This document shows, piece by piece, positions 22,711 to 35,561 of a DNA stretch of 64,000 nucleotides. The notes beneath the pieces are model-generated. The model was not told where the DNA came from and did not search any database. It saw nothing but the letters and a program-made list of their open reading frames with translations. A program made the translations under genes and the position numbers. Within the stretch, counting starts at the first letter, position 1, and each line of letters opens with the position of its first letter. Origin of the DNA: Dipteris shenzhenensis (lineage: Eukaryota > Polypodiophyta > Polypodiopsida > Gleicheniales); assembly GCA_047967505.1 (NCBI GenBank), contig CM106540.1. One strand, 5' to 3'.

Positions 22711-23760
22711 CTAGAGAAACATTTCCATTTTTGTAGACACTCCCTCCCATGTGTGTGCACACATATACACCTGCACATGTATAGAGAAGCAACATAAATA
22801 TTTGCATTTGTGTAGATACTGCCTCCCATGTGTGTGAATTCATAGGCAAATACATACATGTGTGCACACATATGCACATGCACGTGTGCACTTACATATG
22901 TTCCATTTGGAGTCATTGAGTGAACAACAACCAATGCATAGAGGTTATTTTAAGTATCATTATGGCATGGACCATAGAGCTTGTTCAGCATGGGAAGTCC
23001 GTCCTTATATTGGATTTTGTGTATTCCAGACCTTATCGGATTGGTTTTGTGGTGTGTTCGAATGACAGGAAAGGAGTGCAACAACAAATTACAACTCTGA
23101 CAACTTATTATCTAAGGAAGATCACAAATTATAGATGGGAGAAGCTTTTTGGATGTGCTAGCTACTGTTCAGGAGGGCATGAGTAGACTTGCAAAAACTA
23201 GATGGAGGACATGGGTGGTAGCATGTTGGGCACGGCAATCTTGTGAAGGGGAGGGACTGCAAGGAGAGTGCAGATGTCACATGCCCTTTGGGTGCCATGA
23301 TATACCTCACAAATAAGTAATATAAGATAGATTTGGATGAACCACTTCATTCATGACTCATACCAAAGCACCTATTCTAATTTACACCTAATAATATGAA
23401 GTGAGTTCACATAATGGAATGGAGGCAATCTCTCAAGTCACAATCAACAAAATGGCAAACAAGCCCTATAAGTAAGAAGCTCATGTGATGTTGAATCGGA
23501 ATGTGGCTAGAAGAAGACTTGATCTTTCAAGTTTAGAACTCCAATTTTTTGAATCATCAACCATTATTTTGAACATATAGCTCAGTTGTAAAGTGGTATT
23601 ACTGATCTAAGAGTAGATTAGAAATTGATGCTCTCATACGTTGCATTCACTAGTTGCAAACATGAAGTGCCATGAACCCTTAGCTTATCGAAAAGATCTC
23701 CAAACAACACCTTCATCATCACCTATATGAGAGTAATCTTGACCTCTTTCTTCCCCCAAA
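22711..23760. other. Unassigned region
   Basis: More CA/TG-rich sequence reaches about 22900. From 22920 to 23190 there is an 88-codon frame with no recognised motif. 23240-23760 shows no gene, LTR or repeat I can name. The 3' LTR of element B would be expected near here but I could not find a match to the LTR at 50503. Confidence 0.4.
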
Positions 23761-23771
23761 ATATGCTCCGC

Positions 23772-24700
23772 CTACACCTGCTCATCCATAAAAGCTAGCT
23801 GCCCATAAAACCTTTGCTTTGAAAACCAATCCGTTTGATTGTGCATGGCCACATTTGAATGTGTTTTTTGTTTTTCATGGTGAATGTTATGTTGTATCTC
23901 TTTGACCTTGTTGGATTGGAGCCACACTGCTCTCAGAAGAGATAGGTTGGGAAGCTGAGTTGGCATACCCAAGCATATGTGCCAAGAGGCATCAATTTCT
24001 AGCTCTTCATTTAAATGGTGAGCATCACAATCCCTTGGAGTAGTCGCTACTGTACCTTGGTAGGGACAGCCAACAAGTCGCTCAATCATCAATGTGTAGG
24101 CAAAGGTAGGCAAGGAAATTGGAAAGGATGTTGGGNNNNNNNNNNNNNNNNNNNNNNNNNNNNNNNNNNNNNNNNNNNNNNNNNNNNNNNNNNNNNNNNN
24201 NNNNNNNNNNNNNNNNNNNNNNNNNNNNNNNNNNNTGGATGGGACATTCGGTCCGCCCTCCCGTGGAGTTGCATTGTCATGGGCTGGCAAGGGTGAAACT
24301 GGAGGAGCAAGACTTGGTCCACATAGTAGGACTATTGCCGTTCTACCACCATTTGTGAGTGAAGCAGTTCGGGCGTGCCAGTCGATTTGACCATTCATAG
24401 TGTAGCACCAGGTCCTTCCCAATATGATTTGTTCATCGTCAGTTACTTCTGTGGGGAGAACATAAAAGCGTATTCCTACTATGTGATGAACAATCGTCAA
24501 AAGTAAATTCACAAAACCCAAGGTGCAATCATTGATAGCCCTTACTAAAGTGACGGTGAGGGTTAGGGGTACCTGTAGCTTTCCCATACCTTGCGAGAGA
24601 TGAAGTTGTGGCTCACTCCTAGATCTACGAGTCCTCTGATGCACATGCGTGCAACCTGTAGTTGAACAAGCAATGTAGCTGGTTCTATGGTTAGCTCATC
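23772..24700 (-). pseudogene. Second aspartic-protease-like domain after integrase (element B)
   Basis: The frame that ends integrase (25111-24563) runs on through a Lys/Glu-rich helix into RGLVDLGVSHNFIS. This matches the active-site loop of retropepsins, but with DLG where DSG or DTG is usual. After a frameshift near 24590 the partner frame continues with DEQIILGRTWC and QIDWHARTASL, which match the IxLGRxWL and IDW positions of the family. The remaining ~220 residues to 23772 are not recognised and are interrupted by a 100-base N gap. Element B also has a protease in the normal place before RT, so this is an additional domain. The changed active site and the frameshift make activity unlikely in this copy. 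Confidence 0.6.
24136..24235. other. Assembly gap (100 N)
   Basis: Exactly 100 N, probably a gap of unknown size. It lies in the post-integrase ORF of element B, so that ORF's length is uncertain. Confidence 0.98.
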
Positions 24701-25991
24701 CGTTAATTCCACCTGTTCAATCATTGCCTTAAGTAGTTTCATTTGCTTATGCTGTCTGAGCTTAGCATTATGAGCTCTAGCTTCTTCGATCTCCTGGCGT
24801 TTCATTTTGGCTACCTTGGCCTTGAGTTTTTTTTCTCTATGGATGGCTTGAAGGGTAGAAAGTGTGAGTGGTCCATAGTACCTTTTTAATTTGGTCCCAT
24901 TAAGGTAGCCATCCATTTCTATCCCATCAAGGGTGGCTATTCGGCATGCCCCTTGTGGAGTGATGTCAACCACGTGGTAGGTACCCATACCTCGGTACTT
25001 GAGCTTGCACTTAGTATTACAGACACTGTAGAGGAGTGCTAAGTCTCCCTCTGCCAGGTCTTTGTTCTTGAGGTTGCGATCGAACCACTTTTTGTGTTTG
25101 GCCTTCTCCACCTAGAGAGAGTAGGCTACACGCAACCTTGTCTCTTCTAGCCTTTCACGGTCAACTAGCCGTTATGCTAATGCATTCTCTATAAGCCTTT
25201 CTAGAATGGTAAGGTGGAGGCTAGGCACTTCATACTCCATTGGCATCACCACCTCCACCCCACAGGCTAGGCTGAAGGGGGTACATGTGTGGCCGCCTTG
25301 TAGAATGTTCTGTAGGCCCATAATGCTGCTATGAGCTTATGCTCCCACTCGGTACGACTGGCCTCTACTGTACAAGTTATGATCTTGTAGCAAGTTTTAT
25401 TGGAGCTCTCAATCAAGCCATTTTCCCTAGGGTAGTATGGGGTTGACTTCCTATGTAGTATGATCATAAACTCACTAGTTAGGATTGCTATCGTTTCATT
25501 GAGGAAATGAGTTCCTTAGTTGTCACTCTAAGGGACATCCGAACTGCATGATAACTTGTTCATATAATAATTTGGCAGTGGATCTTGCTTTTGCCTTCAC
25601 GGTGGCTCTCCCTTCCACCCACTTGGTGAAGTAATTTGTGGCCAAGATGATGTATCTGGCCCCGATTCCTTTAGCTACTGGACGTTTGGGTCCAATAAAA
25701 TTGATGCCCCATTTCTCGAAGGGTTGATTGGTTAAGATTCTAGTCAAGGGCATCATGTCCACCTTATGTAGGATTTGGATATGCTAGCAGGGGTCTCACC
25801 ATTTGATGAATTCGACTGCATCTCTAAAGAGAGTCGGCCACCAAAGGATAACTTGGAGCACCTTATGTGTTGTAACATCAATAGCAAAATGAACTCCTAC
25901 AATTCTTGAGTGGGCTTCCTCAAGCACATCGATGTATTCGTGCTCGCACACACATCTTCGCAGGATGTCATCTTTGCCCCTGTAGTATAGT
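24701..25991 (-). pseudogene. pol: Integrase of element B
   Basis: Minus strand. The zinc-finger part is at about 25950-25770. The core contains WGINFIGP (first catalytic Asp changed to Asn), then FGCPLE and, after a stop and shift near 25540, HRKSTPYYPRENGLIESSN with the Glu position. The C-terminal domain (KLKYRGMGTYHVVDI, LNGTKLKRYY; about 25040-24880) is the usual end of plant gypsy integrases. The frame does not stop there but enters a coiled-coil linker and the protease-like domain. Confidence 0.85.
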
Positions 25992-27640
25992 TGGCCTGTA
26001 ATTAGCTAATACGGTGCTACATCCTTAATGAGTTTGTGGGCTCTATCTTTCTTAAGAGCTTGGCCAAGGGGTAGGCCATTGGCTAGGTAGTGACCAATCT
26101 TGATGGCCTATTCAGGTATGATGTCGAGGAAGAATAGAGAAGTGTTAGGGAGGTCATCTTCGACTCTTATTGGGGCTTCACTGTTGGGATTCTCGACAGG
26201 TGGTCGGCTAGGACATGGGTTTTCCCTTTATGTATAGCAACTATGAAGAGAAACTCCAAGAGGATTAGCATCCACCTAGTGATGCATCCAGTCATGCATG
26301 GCTTATTGACCAATTATACCAATGCTTGGTGGTCCATGAAAAATAAAAACTTGTTAGCTAACAAGTAGTGCCTAAACTTCTTGACTCCATAGACCATGGT
26401 TAGAGACCTTTCCTATCAATTGTTGTGTAGTTAACCTCAGCCTCATTTAGTTGGTAGCTTACAAAGTACACTGGGTAGTCTAGGTTATGCTCCCCTAGTT
26501 GGGCTAACACACACTCAATAGCAAAGTTGGTATGGATGTGGAATATTAGATTCTAGTCGGGTGCTCTCAACACCAGTGCGGTGGCTAGGGCTAGTTTGAG
26601 GGTTTTGAAGAAATTTTGGCATTCCTCGGTCCACTCAAAGGATACTAGCAGTTTGTATAATGGGCGGGCTATGTTTGCATAGAACAAGATGAACCTTCTG
26701 AAGTAGCCCGTGTGGCCAGTAAATCATTGGACTCCCTTGGTGTTTGTTGGTGGGTGTGGTAATTCCAAGATGAGTTTGATTTTGTTGTGGTCCATAGAGA
26801 TTCCATTCTAGGATAGTATGTGGCCAAGGATGATACACCATGTTTAACCTAGAATTGGCACTTAAGAGCATCCAGGGATAAGCAATATAAGTGGCACTTC
26901 TTGAGGACGAGCTTGAGGTATTTCAAGTGATCATCCCTCGTCGAGTTCATGCATATGTCATCCAAGAAGACTTCCACAAAGTCTCTTAGATACTCTTTGA
27001 ATACCATGATCATCATCCATTGGAAGGTGGCAGGGGCATTGGTTAACCTGAATATCATTACTCTAGCCGCATATACACCCCACTTAGTTGTGAAGGCTGT
27101 TTTATGTTGATCTTGCGGGTCAATAGACACTTGGTTGTAACCCGAAAATTCATCTAGGAAGCTATAGGCTTCCTTTCTAGCTACCCTTTCTAGGACATGT
27201 TCTGTGAATGGCAAGGGGTAGTAGTCACATCTAGTGGTAGCGTTAACCTTTTTCAAATCCATGCATACTCTAATTTTTTCATTTTTCTTCAGGACTATCA
27301 CGATGGGTGACACCCAATCCATATGCTCAATCTCATAGATGAATCCTGCATCTATGAGTTTCTAGATTTCCTCCCTCATCATGAGTGTGGATTCATAGGG
27401 TAGGGGTGTTGATGTACTGACCCGACATCATCTAGCATGGGGATCATGTGTTGCACTACTTCAATAGTAGGCACCCCTTTCATCATATCGGTGTATTTCT
27501 AGGCCATGTAGTCCTTGTATTCTCATAGGAGAGCTATTAAAGTGTTCTCCTTGTTGGGGGTGAGATCATCGATGATGAATACGGGTTGGGGGTTCTGCCC
27601 TTCCAGAGCTAGGTTTACCTCCTTGATTGGGTCTGGCCCG
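25992..27640 (-). pseudogene. pol: RT and RNase H of element B
   Basis: RT is at 27322-26849 with IRVCMDLKKVNATT, the catalytic FLDD and NAPATFQWMM. RNase H is at about 26640-26150, with stops. The segment 27640-27323 is the pre-RT linker. RT-RNaseH-IN order on the minus strand marks Ty3/gypsy. Confidence 0.85.
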
Positions 27641-28384
27641 TCATATCCTTGGGAGCACCCTTCTTCCCAAGATCTCTTGGCCTGCTAGTATAAGATCTTG
27701 TGATCCTCGATCGTGTAGGCCTTGTAGTGGGCTCGTACCTGTTGTAGGTCTTCCATTTTCTTCAACCTACTTTTCTATTTCTGTAGGAGAAGTGGTCCTT
27801 TTGGCCTTAGCCGAGCTTTTGGATACAGCGAGTTTCAGACCTGAAGGGGCTCTTTCATTGCACTTATAGAGCTGATGGGGGAGGTTATCTTACTCACCCT
27901 GGCTCCCCAATCGGAAGAGAACTCATGGTGAGTGGTCGTGGCACCTATGTATGATAGCCAATGGAGATCTGATTTGACCCTTACTATTCCTTTGCTTACC
28001 TATCAGGGTTTGGGCATGTTAAACATTCTAAGGGGAACCACCGGGGTCAGGACCCTCAAGCTTTGGGGTGGTGATTTGGAACCCTATTCTCTCTGGGACA
28101 TCACTGTTGGCTAAGATGTGCATCCGGTTCTAAGAGAATTTTGGCCCAGGGAGGTGTGCATACCAGAATTCATCAGACTCGTTTTCATCCTCTTCCCTAT
28201 CACAGGGTTGGAGTAGCGGACGTGGTTCGAGTGGTTGTCAGATTCTACGGTGGCAAAAAAGTGTCCTGACAATGGGTGGGCCTTGTAGGTGTGCAAGTGC
28301 ACTCACATGATTTGTTCCTCATGCCACAAATAGATGTTATCAGTATGCTAGTCATGTACAACCTTGGACATTTGTAAGAAGGGT

Positions 28385-28660
28385 CTGCCTGGCATAGCCT
28401 CATTTCAGCTGCCGAGTGAAATCCATGACTACGAACCTAACGGGGTACATGAATTCGAATACCTTAATGTTAATGCTAGTAAGGACTTCCAAGGGTTTTG
28501 TAGTTCCTCCATCAGCCACCTTCACTACCAGATGGGTTTGCTCGAGCGCAAGTTTTCCCCACTTTACCTAGTATTCCTTAGTATAGACACTCACTCCCAC
28601 CTCCCCATCCAAGATGGCATCAACCTTATGCTATTGATAGATTATGGGGATAGCGGTGTT
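28385..28660 (-). pseudogene. Protease of element B (normal position)
   Basis: Minus-strand translation shows VDAILDGEVGVS (active-site loop, changed from the usual DGGSG or DSGA), KWGKLALEQTHLVVKVADG and TTKPLGVLTSIN, typical of the protease just before RT in plant gypsy elements. No methionine-started frame covers it because of stops. The segment 27641-28384 to its left holds the rest of the PR-RT linker with no other feature. Confidence 0.65.
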
Positions 28661-28689
28661 TGTGTCATCACCCTTGCAGTATTAGCCTA

Positions 28690-29195
28690 GCTTATTGATG
28701 GGAACCCAATCATACTTGCAAAATCAAGATTTAGAGAGAGAAAGACTAAATCTAGGGAGAGAAATACTAAAAGCCTACACTTTTTGAGGTCCCCCCACTT
28801 TGTGTAGAGACCCAAAAGATCGCCCCACTTTTTGTAGAGACCCAAAAGATCCCCCCACTTCGTATAGAGACTCAAAGGTCTCCCCACTTTGTGTAGAGAC
28901 CCAAAAGGTCCCCCCGAAAAGTGGAGGAACTCCTGTCCAAAAGGTCTCCTACAAAAGAGGTCCCACCACGAAGGTACCTACGGATTGTGTAGAGACCAAC
29001 ATGTATAAATATCTTTCAATGGAATGAAGCTCCCACTCTTTGGAGTTCAGTGTTTAAGCTCACTATTGTGCTCGTGTGATTGATCTCCATTGCGTCCATG
29101 CTCTCTTACAATATTGTGTTCTAGCATGCCCTTACCCTTTTGGGTAAGTTCTGCCCCTTTTCAGGCAACGATTTGTTGACCTTAGGGCCGGTAGG
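28690..29195 (+). mobile_element. Solo LTR inside element B (boundaries approximate)
   Basis: The stretch has LTR architecture on the plus strand, opposite to B: a ~30-bp tandem repeat, then TATAAAT (29004-29010), then a block (GGAATGAAGCTCCCACTCTTTGG) resembling the block after the TATA box of family A LTRs. It separates B gag from B protease. No internal region or second LTR accompanies it. I could not fix the TSD, so the edges are uncertain by tens of bases. Confidence 0.5.
28791..28913 (+). repeat. ~30-bp tandem repeat in U3 of the solo LTR
   Basis: About four copies of CCCCACTTTGTGTAGAGACC-type units. Their reverse frame gives repeats of KWGDLLGLYT, which is an artefact. Confidence 0.85.
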
Positions 29196-31241
29196 GCCTG
29201 GGGCAAGAGTGATTTGTTCATCCAATTGGATAGGTCATGCCAAAGGATGGGATTCCCTCTTAGTAGGGAGGGGATGGCATTTTTACCTCTGTCGATAGGA
29301 ACGCAACCAACCCGGCACTATCGTAGGGTTCTTGTGAAGACTCTCCTTCCATGGATAAGAGGTCCTCGAAACTATAAAGGTCTCCTTCTTCCTGTAGGTT
29401 TTGCAGCACTGGGTCTTCTTGGAACATTTTCTACATCAGATCTGGAGCTTCTGACTGATCGAAGCTGAAATGTTCCTCTTCTTCCACCTTTTTTGGCACC
29501 TTGAGCGAATTTTCCCCTTGGTGACCCATTAGGTGGGCTAGATGGATAGTATCCAACCCTTTGATTGCCTTGAGTCTATGCTAGAACTTTTCTTGGAAGT
29601 CCCGTACCAAGTTCTAAGCCTTGATTACATATTTCTTCTCTAGGATCGGGTCAAGATGGGTTTCCTTATAGGAGGGCAGGGGTAGGCCTTGGGCCTACAT
29701 TGGCTTGTTTACCTCTAAGCTTGGAGGTACCTCAGTGTCACCATGGGTGGAAGCACATTCGGAGGCAAAGGAGGTGGTGAGAGTGGTTGTCTCCTCATCA
29801 AATCCATCCTGGATGAGAACCTAGTCAGACCCATCACCTACTCTTATGGCCTAGGTCATCGGATGTTGAGGGATCTTAAGGACTTATGGTAGGGGCCCTT
29901 TATCTTTCCTTGCCAGTTTCCTCATTGCCTTGCCTAATGCATTGGCTTGCATCCTTGTGATGACTTTTAGGGGTATTGCAGGGCCACCTGGCCTTGTTCG
30001 ATACTAAGCAAGTTAAGGCTAGTGCTCTTTGGTAGGGTGATTGGGGTTGTCGGTCTTCTCAAGGGGCAGTCATTGAATAGATGCTTGATCCCACACCCCA
30101 CATACGAGGGTGTGGGGCTGATTGTGGGTGGAGTGATGGGGGCAAGATCCCTATAGGGGTAGTCCTTCAATAAATGTGGCCCTTGGCACTTGAAGCATGA
30201 CACTGGAGCGTTCAAAGTACATCTGTAGGGGCATTCACTTGCCCTGTGGGGCCCTGATAGGTATAGCATTGGATCGGGGGACTTTGGGCGACTAAGTTTA
30301 GGTCTTTGGCTCTTGAGTTCATGGGAGCAGTCTGGAACACAGGGGCTTGCTGATCCTCTTGCAGGAGGTGGTGACTTAGTGTGCCATTTCCTTCCTCGTA
30401 GGGGTAGTAGTCATAGGGGTAGTAGTCAAGGAGTCTGTGATCTAGATCCATCTCCTCCCAGTCATTGGGCACTTCCTCTACCAATAGTTGATTGATCGGA
30501 GTTATACGAGGTAGTGGAGATTGAGGAACTAGTATGGATGGTAGTAACGGAGCCGATTGAGTCTTGTACTAGCTTGAGCTAGCCAAAGGGCCACCTTGTG
30601 TATTCAGAGGATTAGGCGGTGCCGTTAGGGCTAATGGGGGTCTCATTTGATACATGGGTTGGCGAAGGGACCTCAAAAATCTTGAGAGGTATTGTGGTTT
30701 CCCCACCTATGGCAGTGTGTACAGTAGAGTGCCAGCCTTGCCCTCAGGCGGCACAGACACTCATTGGAGGGATGGTTGCCATTGCATACCCCACACCACA
30801 TGTTGTCTCTCTGTGGAAACAAGTGGGGGTTGCTTGGTGCCTCCTTGGAGGTCCTTGACCTCCACTATTGGCCTAGCTGATTTAGCAAATTGGAGGCAAG
30901 CTCACTCATATCCAAGCCCTTGGGCTCGTTGGTCTCCTTCTTGATCGTTTCTTCACTGAAAGACCTAACTGATGGAGCTATTTTTGAGGGATTTGGAGTT
31001 TTATCTACATTCACCTTGTCCATCATGTTGTCACTTATGCAGATGGCTACCTTGCTGCATAGATCAAAGGAGGTAGGATTCATCACCATTAGGTGGTCGT
31101 GCAACTTCGGGTCTGCCAATCTGATGAGGAAGTGGAGCAACAATCGTTTGTTGCTCATTCACTCGTATAGTTCACAACGGCAATTAAGGTGCTTGATCCT
31201 GGCAATGTAATCCCTAAGCGATTCCTTGTCGTTCTGCTTTA
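29196..31241 (-). pseudogene. gag: Element B gag, C-terminal part with zinc knuckles
   Basis: Minus strand. The capsid part ESLRDYIARIKHL (about 31230-31180) continues in sense from the piece at 37171 across copia-1. DMSELASNLLNQLGQ follows near 30865. Cys/His knuckles at 30269-29967 include CFKCQGPHLLKD and GCGIKHLFNDC, with single Cys losses. Further down is an acidic, unrecognised C-terminal part to about 29200. Confidence 0.75.
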
Positions 31242-31412
31242 TGAGAGTGCTCTCAACGGAAGCAAGAACGGAAGAAGGAGAGAGAGAGACAGAGAGCCAC
31301 ACAAGATTTGGTGGGTGCAGAACCACCCTAATCTTCTTTTTCATTCATTTATATATGTGTTTAAGTATTGTACATAACTGGGGTTAAGGCACAGTGACCT
31401 TTAACCCCCACA
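31242..31412 (-). repeat. 3' LTR of copia-1
   Basis: 171 bp, plus-strand ends TGAGAGTGCTCTC...CCCCCACA. The adjacent polypurine tract reads GTGGGAGGT on the minus strand. Confidence 0.95.
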
Positions 31413-31465
31413 ACCTCCCACTTAAAGGACAATGTGCCTTTAAGGGAGAACAACCAATGAGCATA

Positions 31466-34462
31466 CTATCCAATGCCCATCAATACACGACAATACTCAA
31501 ACCGCTGACTAGGTAGACTCTTCGTCAGCATATCTGCAGGGTTATCATCTGTATGAACCTTGACAAGCTCTATGCGCTTGTCCTCAAGTACCTCCCTGAT
31601 GAAATGGTACCTGACCTCAATGTGTTTGGTCTTTGCATGAAAGACCGGATTCCGTGCTAGCTGAATAGCACTCATGGAATCACTATGCAATGTCGGTACA
31701 CCTGTATGAATCCCCAAATCTCCCACTAGCCGATCAAGCCATATAGCCTCCTTGCAACCCTCTGTGGCTGCAACATACTCAGCCTCTGTGGTAGACAAAG
31801 CAACGCACTTCTGTGCGCGAGACATCCACGACACTGCACCACCTACAAAGGTGAACACATAACCAGAAGTGGATCTCCTACTATCCACATGCCCTGCATA
31901 GTCTGAATCTGTGTACCCAAGTACACGCATGTCTCCTTTACCAAAGCAAATGCACATCTCCTTGGTACCCTTCATGTACCTCATGATGCACTTAACTGCC
32001 TCCCAATGCCTCTTTCTTGGATTAGCCATATACCGGCTAACAACTCCCACTGCAAATGCAATGTCTGGTCTAGTAGCTATCATAGCATACATAAGACTCC
32101 CAACTGCTGATGAATAAGGAACCTTGGCCATCATGGCCCTTTCCTCATCTGATTTGGGACTATCTGTATGACTCAGTTTCACATATGGAGGCAATGGAGT
32201 ACTCACTGCCTTCCCCCCCTCCATATTGAAATGCTGCAATACTTTTGTAACATACTCTTTTTGTGAAAGCCAAAGGAGTTTCCTACTCCGATCACGCGTG
32301 ATGCGCATACCAAGAATATGACCTGCAAATCCCAAATCCTTCATATCAAAGGCCTCAGGCAACTTGGCCTTTAATGCATCTAGCTCATAAGTATTCTTGC
32401 TAGCCAATAGCATATCATCCACATATAGTGCCAGGATTATCAGGCTACTATCCTTAGCCCTTTTAGTGTAGAGGCAGTGATCAATTTCACTCCTTCTAAA
32501 ACCCTGGGACCGAATGAAAGCATCAAACTTCTGATACCATTCTCTAGGTGCTTGCTTAAGACCATAGAGACTCTTCTTCAGCTTGCAAACTAAATGCTCT
32601 TTGCCCTTTTCTTCAAAGCCTTCCGGCTGCACCATGTAAATTTCCTCATGCAAATCCCCATGCAAGAAAGCTGTCTTGACATCCATCTGCATAAGCTCCA
32701 TATCCTCTATTGCCACTAGTCCAAGCATGCATCTAAGTGCGGTCATTTTCACAACCGGAGAGAATATCTCATCAAAGTCCACACCCTTCTCTTGCTTGAA
32801 CCCTTTAGCAACCAAACGGGCCTTGTACCTAGGCACATCATCACCTGTGACCTTTATTTTGTAGACCCATTTACATGGCAATGCTTTCTTTCCATGTGGC
32901 AAAGAAACCAAGTCCCATGTCTTATTCTTCATAAGTGAACTCATCTCTGATTGCATAGCATACTACCACTTGCATTGATCCTCACGCATCATAGCCTCTC
33001 TATAGCAAGAAGGCTCCCCGCAATCAGTTAGCATCACATAGTCTACCCCTGGAACAAACCTATCAGGCGGTCTAGACACTCTGGATGATCTTCTCAAGGG
33101 CATTTCAGCTTGCTGTCCCACTTGCATATCAGCCACATTTGGCTCATCATTTCCACCAATAGATGATCCATCATCTACCCTTGATTGTATACCTGTGGGA
33201 GTACTTGGTGGTACCATTTCTTGCACATTTGGTGCATGGACAGCTTGCTGTCTATCAACATAGGTAGGTGGATTCACATCCTGGAAAGTGATTCTCCTAA
33301 TTTCCACATCCCTCATGGGTGCCTTATGCATCTTCTTCTCATTGAAGACCACATCATGGCTGCGTATGATCTTCTTTGCTTCTGGATCCCAGAGACGATA
33401 GCCCATCTCTCCACTTTCACCATAACCTAGAAAGATGCATTTCCTAGACTTAGGATCTAGCTTCTTTCGAAGCTCTTTTGGCACATGTGCATATGCCTCA
33501 CACCCAAATATATGCAAATGAGAGTAAGAGGGCTTCTTTCCACTCCATGCCTCTTCAGGAATGCCACCATCCAAACTTTTACTAGGTGATCTATTGATCA
33601 CATGCACTGTAGTCTTCATTGCCTCAGCCCAAAAACCACCAGAAAGACTTGCATTGGAAAGCATGCATTGCAACCTTTCTTGAATGGTACGGTTTATCTT
33701 TTCTGCAACTGGATTTTGCTCTGGAGTACGAGGGGATGTAAGCTCCCTCTTAATCCCACGAGTATCACAGAAATGCTGAAAGTCATGAGAGAGATACTCT
33801 CCACCATTGTCAGTCCGTAGGCATTTAAGCATTCTACTTGACTGATTCTCAACCAAGGCCAGCCATTTCTGAAATACATGGAACACATCACTCTTCCGAG
33901 CTATAGCATAAGCCCACACTTTCCTAGTTGCATCATCAATGAATGTCACATAGTATTCAGCCCCGCCTAATGACCGTGTAGGCATGGGACCACATACGTC
34001 TGAATGCACCAAATCAAGCATTTCAAACTCTTTCTTTCCCCTTCTTTTATGGGCTGATTTAGTCTACTTCCCATAGAGACAATGCTCACAAAATTCAAAA
34101 TCAGAGAAACTCAAATGCGGTACATAACCCAAACAGCATAAGAGTTTCATTCCATTCTGGCTCATGTGCCCCAACCTGCAATGCCACAAAGAAGTGCTTG
34201 GCTGCTCAGTTATTGCAACAACATGATCAAATACCCCTGATACATGTAAGGGATACAAAGCCCCACACTTGGCACCCCTGGCCAAAAGCATAGAGCCCTT
34301 CTGAATTTTCCAACTCTGAAAGCCAAAAGTGGTGTGAAAACCAGCATCATCTAGCTGACCCACTGAAATAAGACTCTTGGTTAGCTTAGGCACATGCCTC
34401 ACATGTTTCAAAACAAATGCAGACCCATTTGCAAAAGAAAACTTTATGTCACCTGCTCCCAC
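31466..34462 (-). pseudogene. pol: copia-1 pol: integrase, RT, RNase H
   Basis: GAG-pre-integrase is at about 34300-34070. Integrase is at about 34021-33500 with LVHSDVCGP, LRTDNGGEY and NPVAEKINR. RT is at 32956-32200 with ALPCKWVYKIK, QMDVKTAFLHGDL and YVDDMLL. RNase H is at about 31960-31480 with GYTDSDYAG, ALSTTEAEYVA and HIEVRYHFIRE. IN before RT marks Ty1/copia. All of 34462-31466 is in one frame except two TAG stops, at 34064-34066 (after LYGK) and 32963-32965 (a Trp codon changed to TAG). A frameshift separates it from gag-protease near 34455. Confidence 0.93.
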
Positions 34463-35561
34463 CCACTATGTCACATGCATAGTCATTTCCAAGATGCACA
34501 CAACCTGTCTTTCCACTATCATAAGTGGAGAACCATTCCCTATGGGGAGTAACATGGAATGAAGCACCAGAATCCAAAATCCAATCCTGGGAATATGCAT
34601 CATCTGAAGTGGTAAGCAACTCTGCAGATAAAGTAGACATGAAGAGAACATCATTGTCACTATCATGTGTGACTGCATTGATCTCCTCGATCTTCACTTT
34701 TCCTTTGTCCTCCCTTGGACTCTCTTCCTTTTGATTTGCACCCCAATTTGCATTCTTTTTCTTATCCTTTTGCTCTCTTTTTAGCTTGTAGCAATCCTTT
34801 TTCATATGGCCCTTCTTGCCACAGTGGTAACACTCAATGTTTCGTGCCTTGGATTTGCTACGAGACTTCCCTCTTTCTTGGGACTTCCCCCTGAACTGTG
34901 ATCTGCCCCTTTGCACATTTAAGGCTGCATCCTGCTTGTTGCCATCGATAGACTTCCGTCTAATCTCCTCGGCCAACAAGCTACCCACAACATCATCAAA
35001 TTTCAGTACTCCACCAGGTGCAGAGTTACTGACAGCTGTACGGAAGGTATCCCATGAGGATGGCAATGAACATAAGAGAAATATTGCCTTAGTCTCTGCA
35101 TCAAAATTCATTTTCTGAGCCTGAAGCTGTTGGTTGAAAATAATATTGAATTCATTCAAGTGAGAAGCAATGGAGACCCCTTCCTTCATCTGCAGCTCAA
35201 ACAACCTCTTCATGAGGTAAACTTTATTAGAGGCAGTTTCCTTCTCATAAGTGGCACATAGTTTCTTCCACAAATCTTCCGTAGTCTGCTCATTTACTAC
35301 TGTGAAATAAACTGACTCTGCAAGATGAAGTCTAATAGTAGACTTTGCTAATGCATCCAACTCATTCCAATCATCCTCAGACATATTTGCAGGCTTAGCT
35401 TCAATCAATGCCAAGGGTTTAATTTGCTTCTTTTGAATAAGCACATCCCTTATCTGTTCTTTCCACAAAGAAAAGTTTGTCCCATCAAACTTTTTAATGC
35501 TGAAAAACTCCTTTTCAGGCATGGAAGAGGATGCCATGATGCAAATGAAACAAAATCCCAA
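34449..35561 (-). pseudogene. gag: copia-1 gag and protease
   Basis: Starts at the ATG context near 35534 (MASSSMPEKEFFSIKKFDG). The UBN2-type gag follows (FDGTNFSLWKEQIRDVL, ASNKVYLMKRLFELQM), then a basic region and one CCHC knuckle CYHCGKKGHMKKDC. The protease active site is WILDSGASFHVT (about 34590). The 370-residue frame is open, then shifts into the pol frame near 34455. Only this shift and two stops separate the element from a full polyprotein. Confidence 0.92.

Noticed and set aside
22484-22934. Frames of 73-135 codons with Ser/Leu, His/Thr or Arg/Glu runs
   Set aside because: They are by-products of the CT/CA microsatellite.
22920-23186. 88-codon frame containing KSVLILDFVYSRPYRIG
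   Set aside because: No family recognised and no flanking coding sequence; it may be a fragment of an unknown element.
23575-23650. tRNA-like A-box phrase (TAGCTCAGTTGTAAAGTGG)
   Set aside because: No B box, no acceptor stem and no cloverleaf could be drawn; a decayed tRNA-derived SINE is possible but unsupported.
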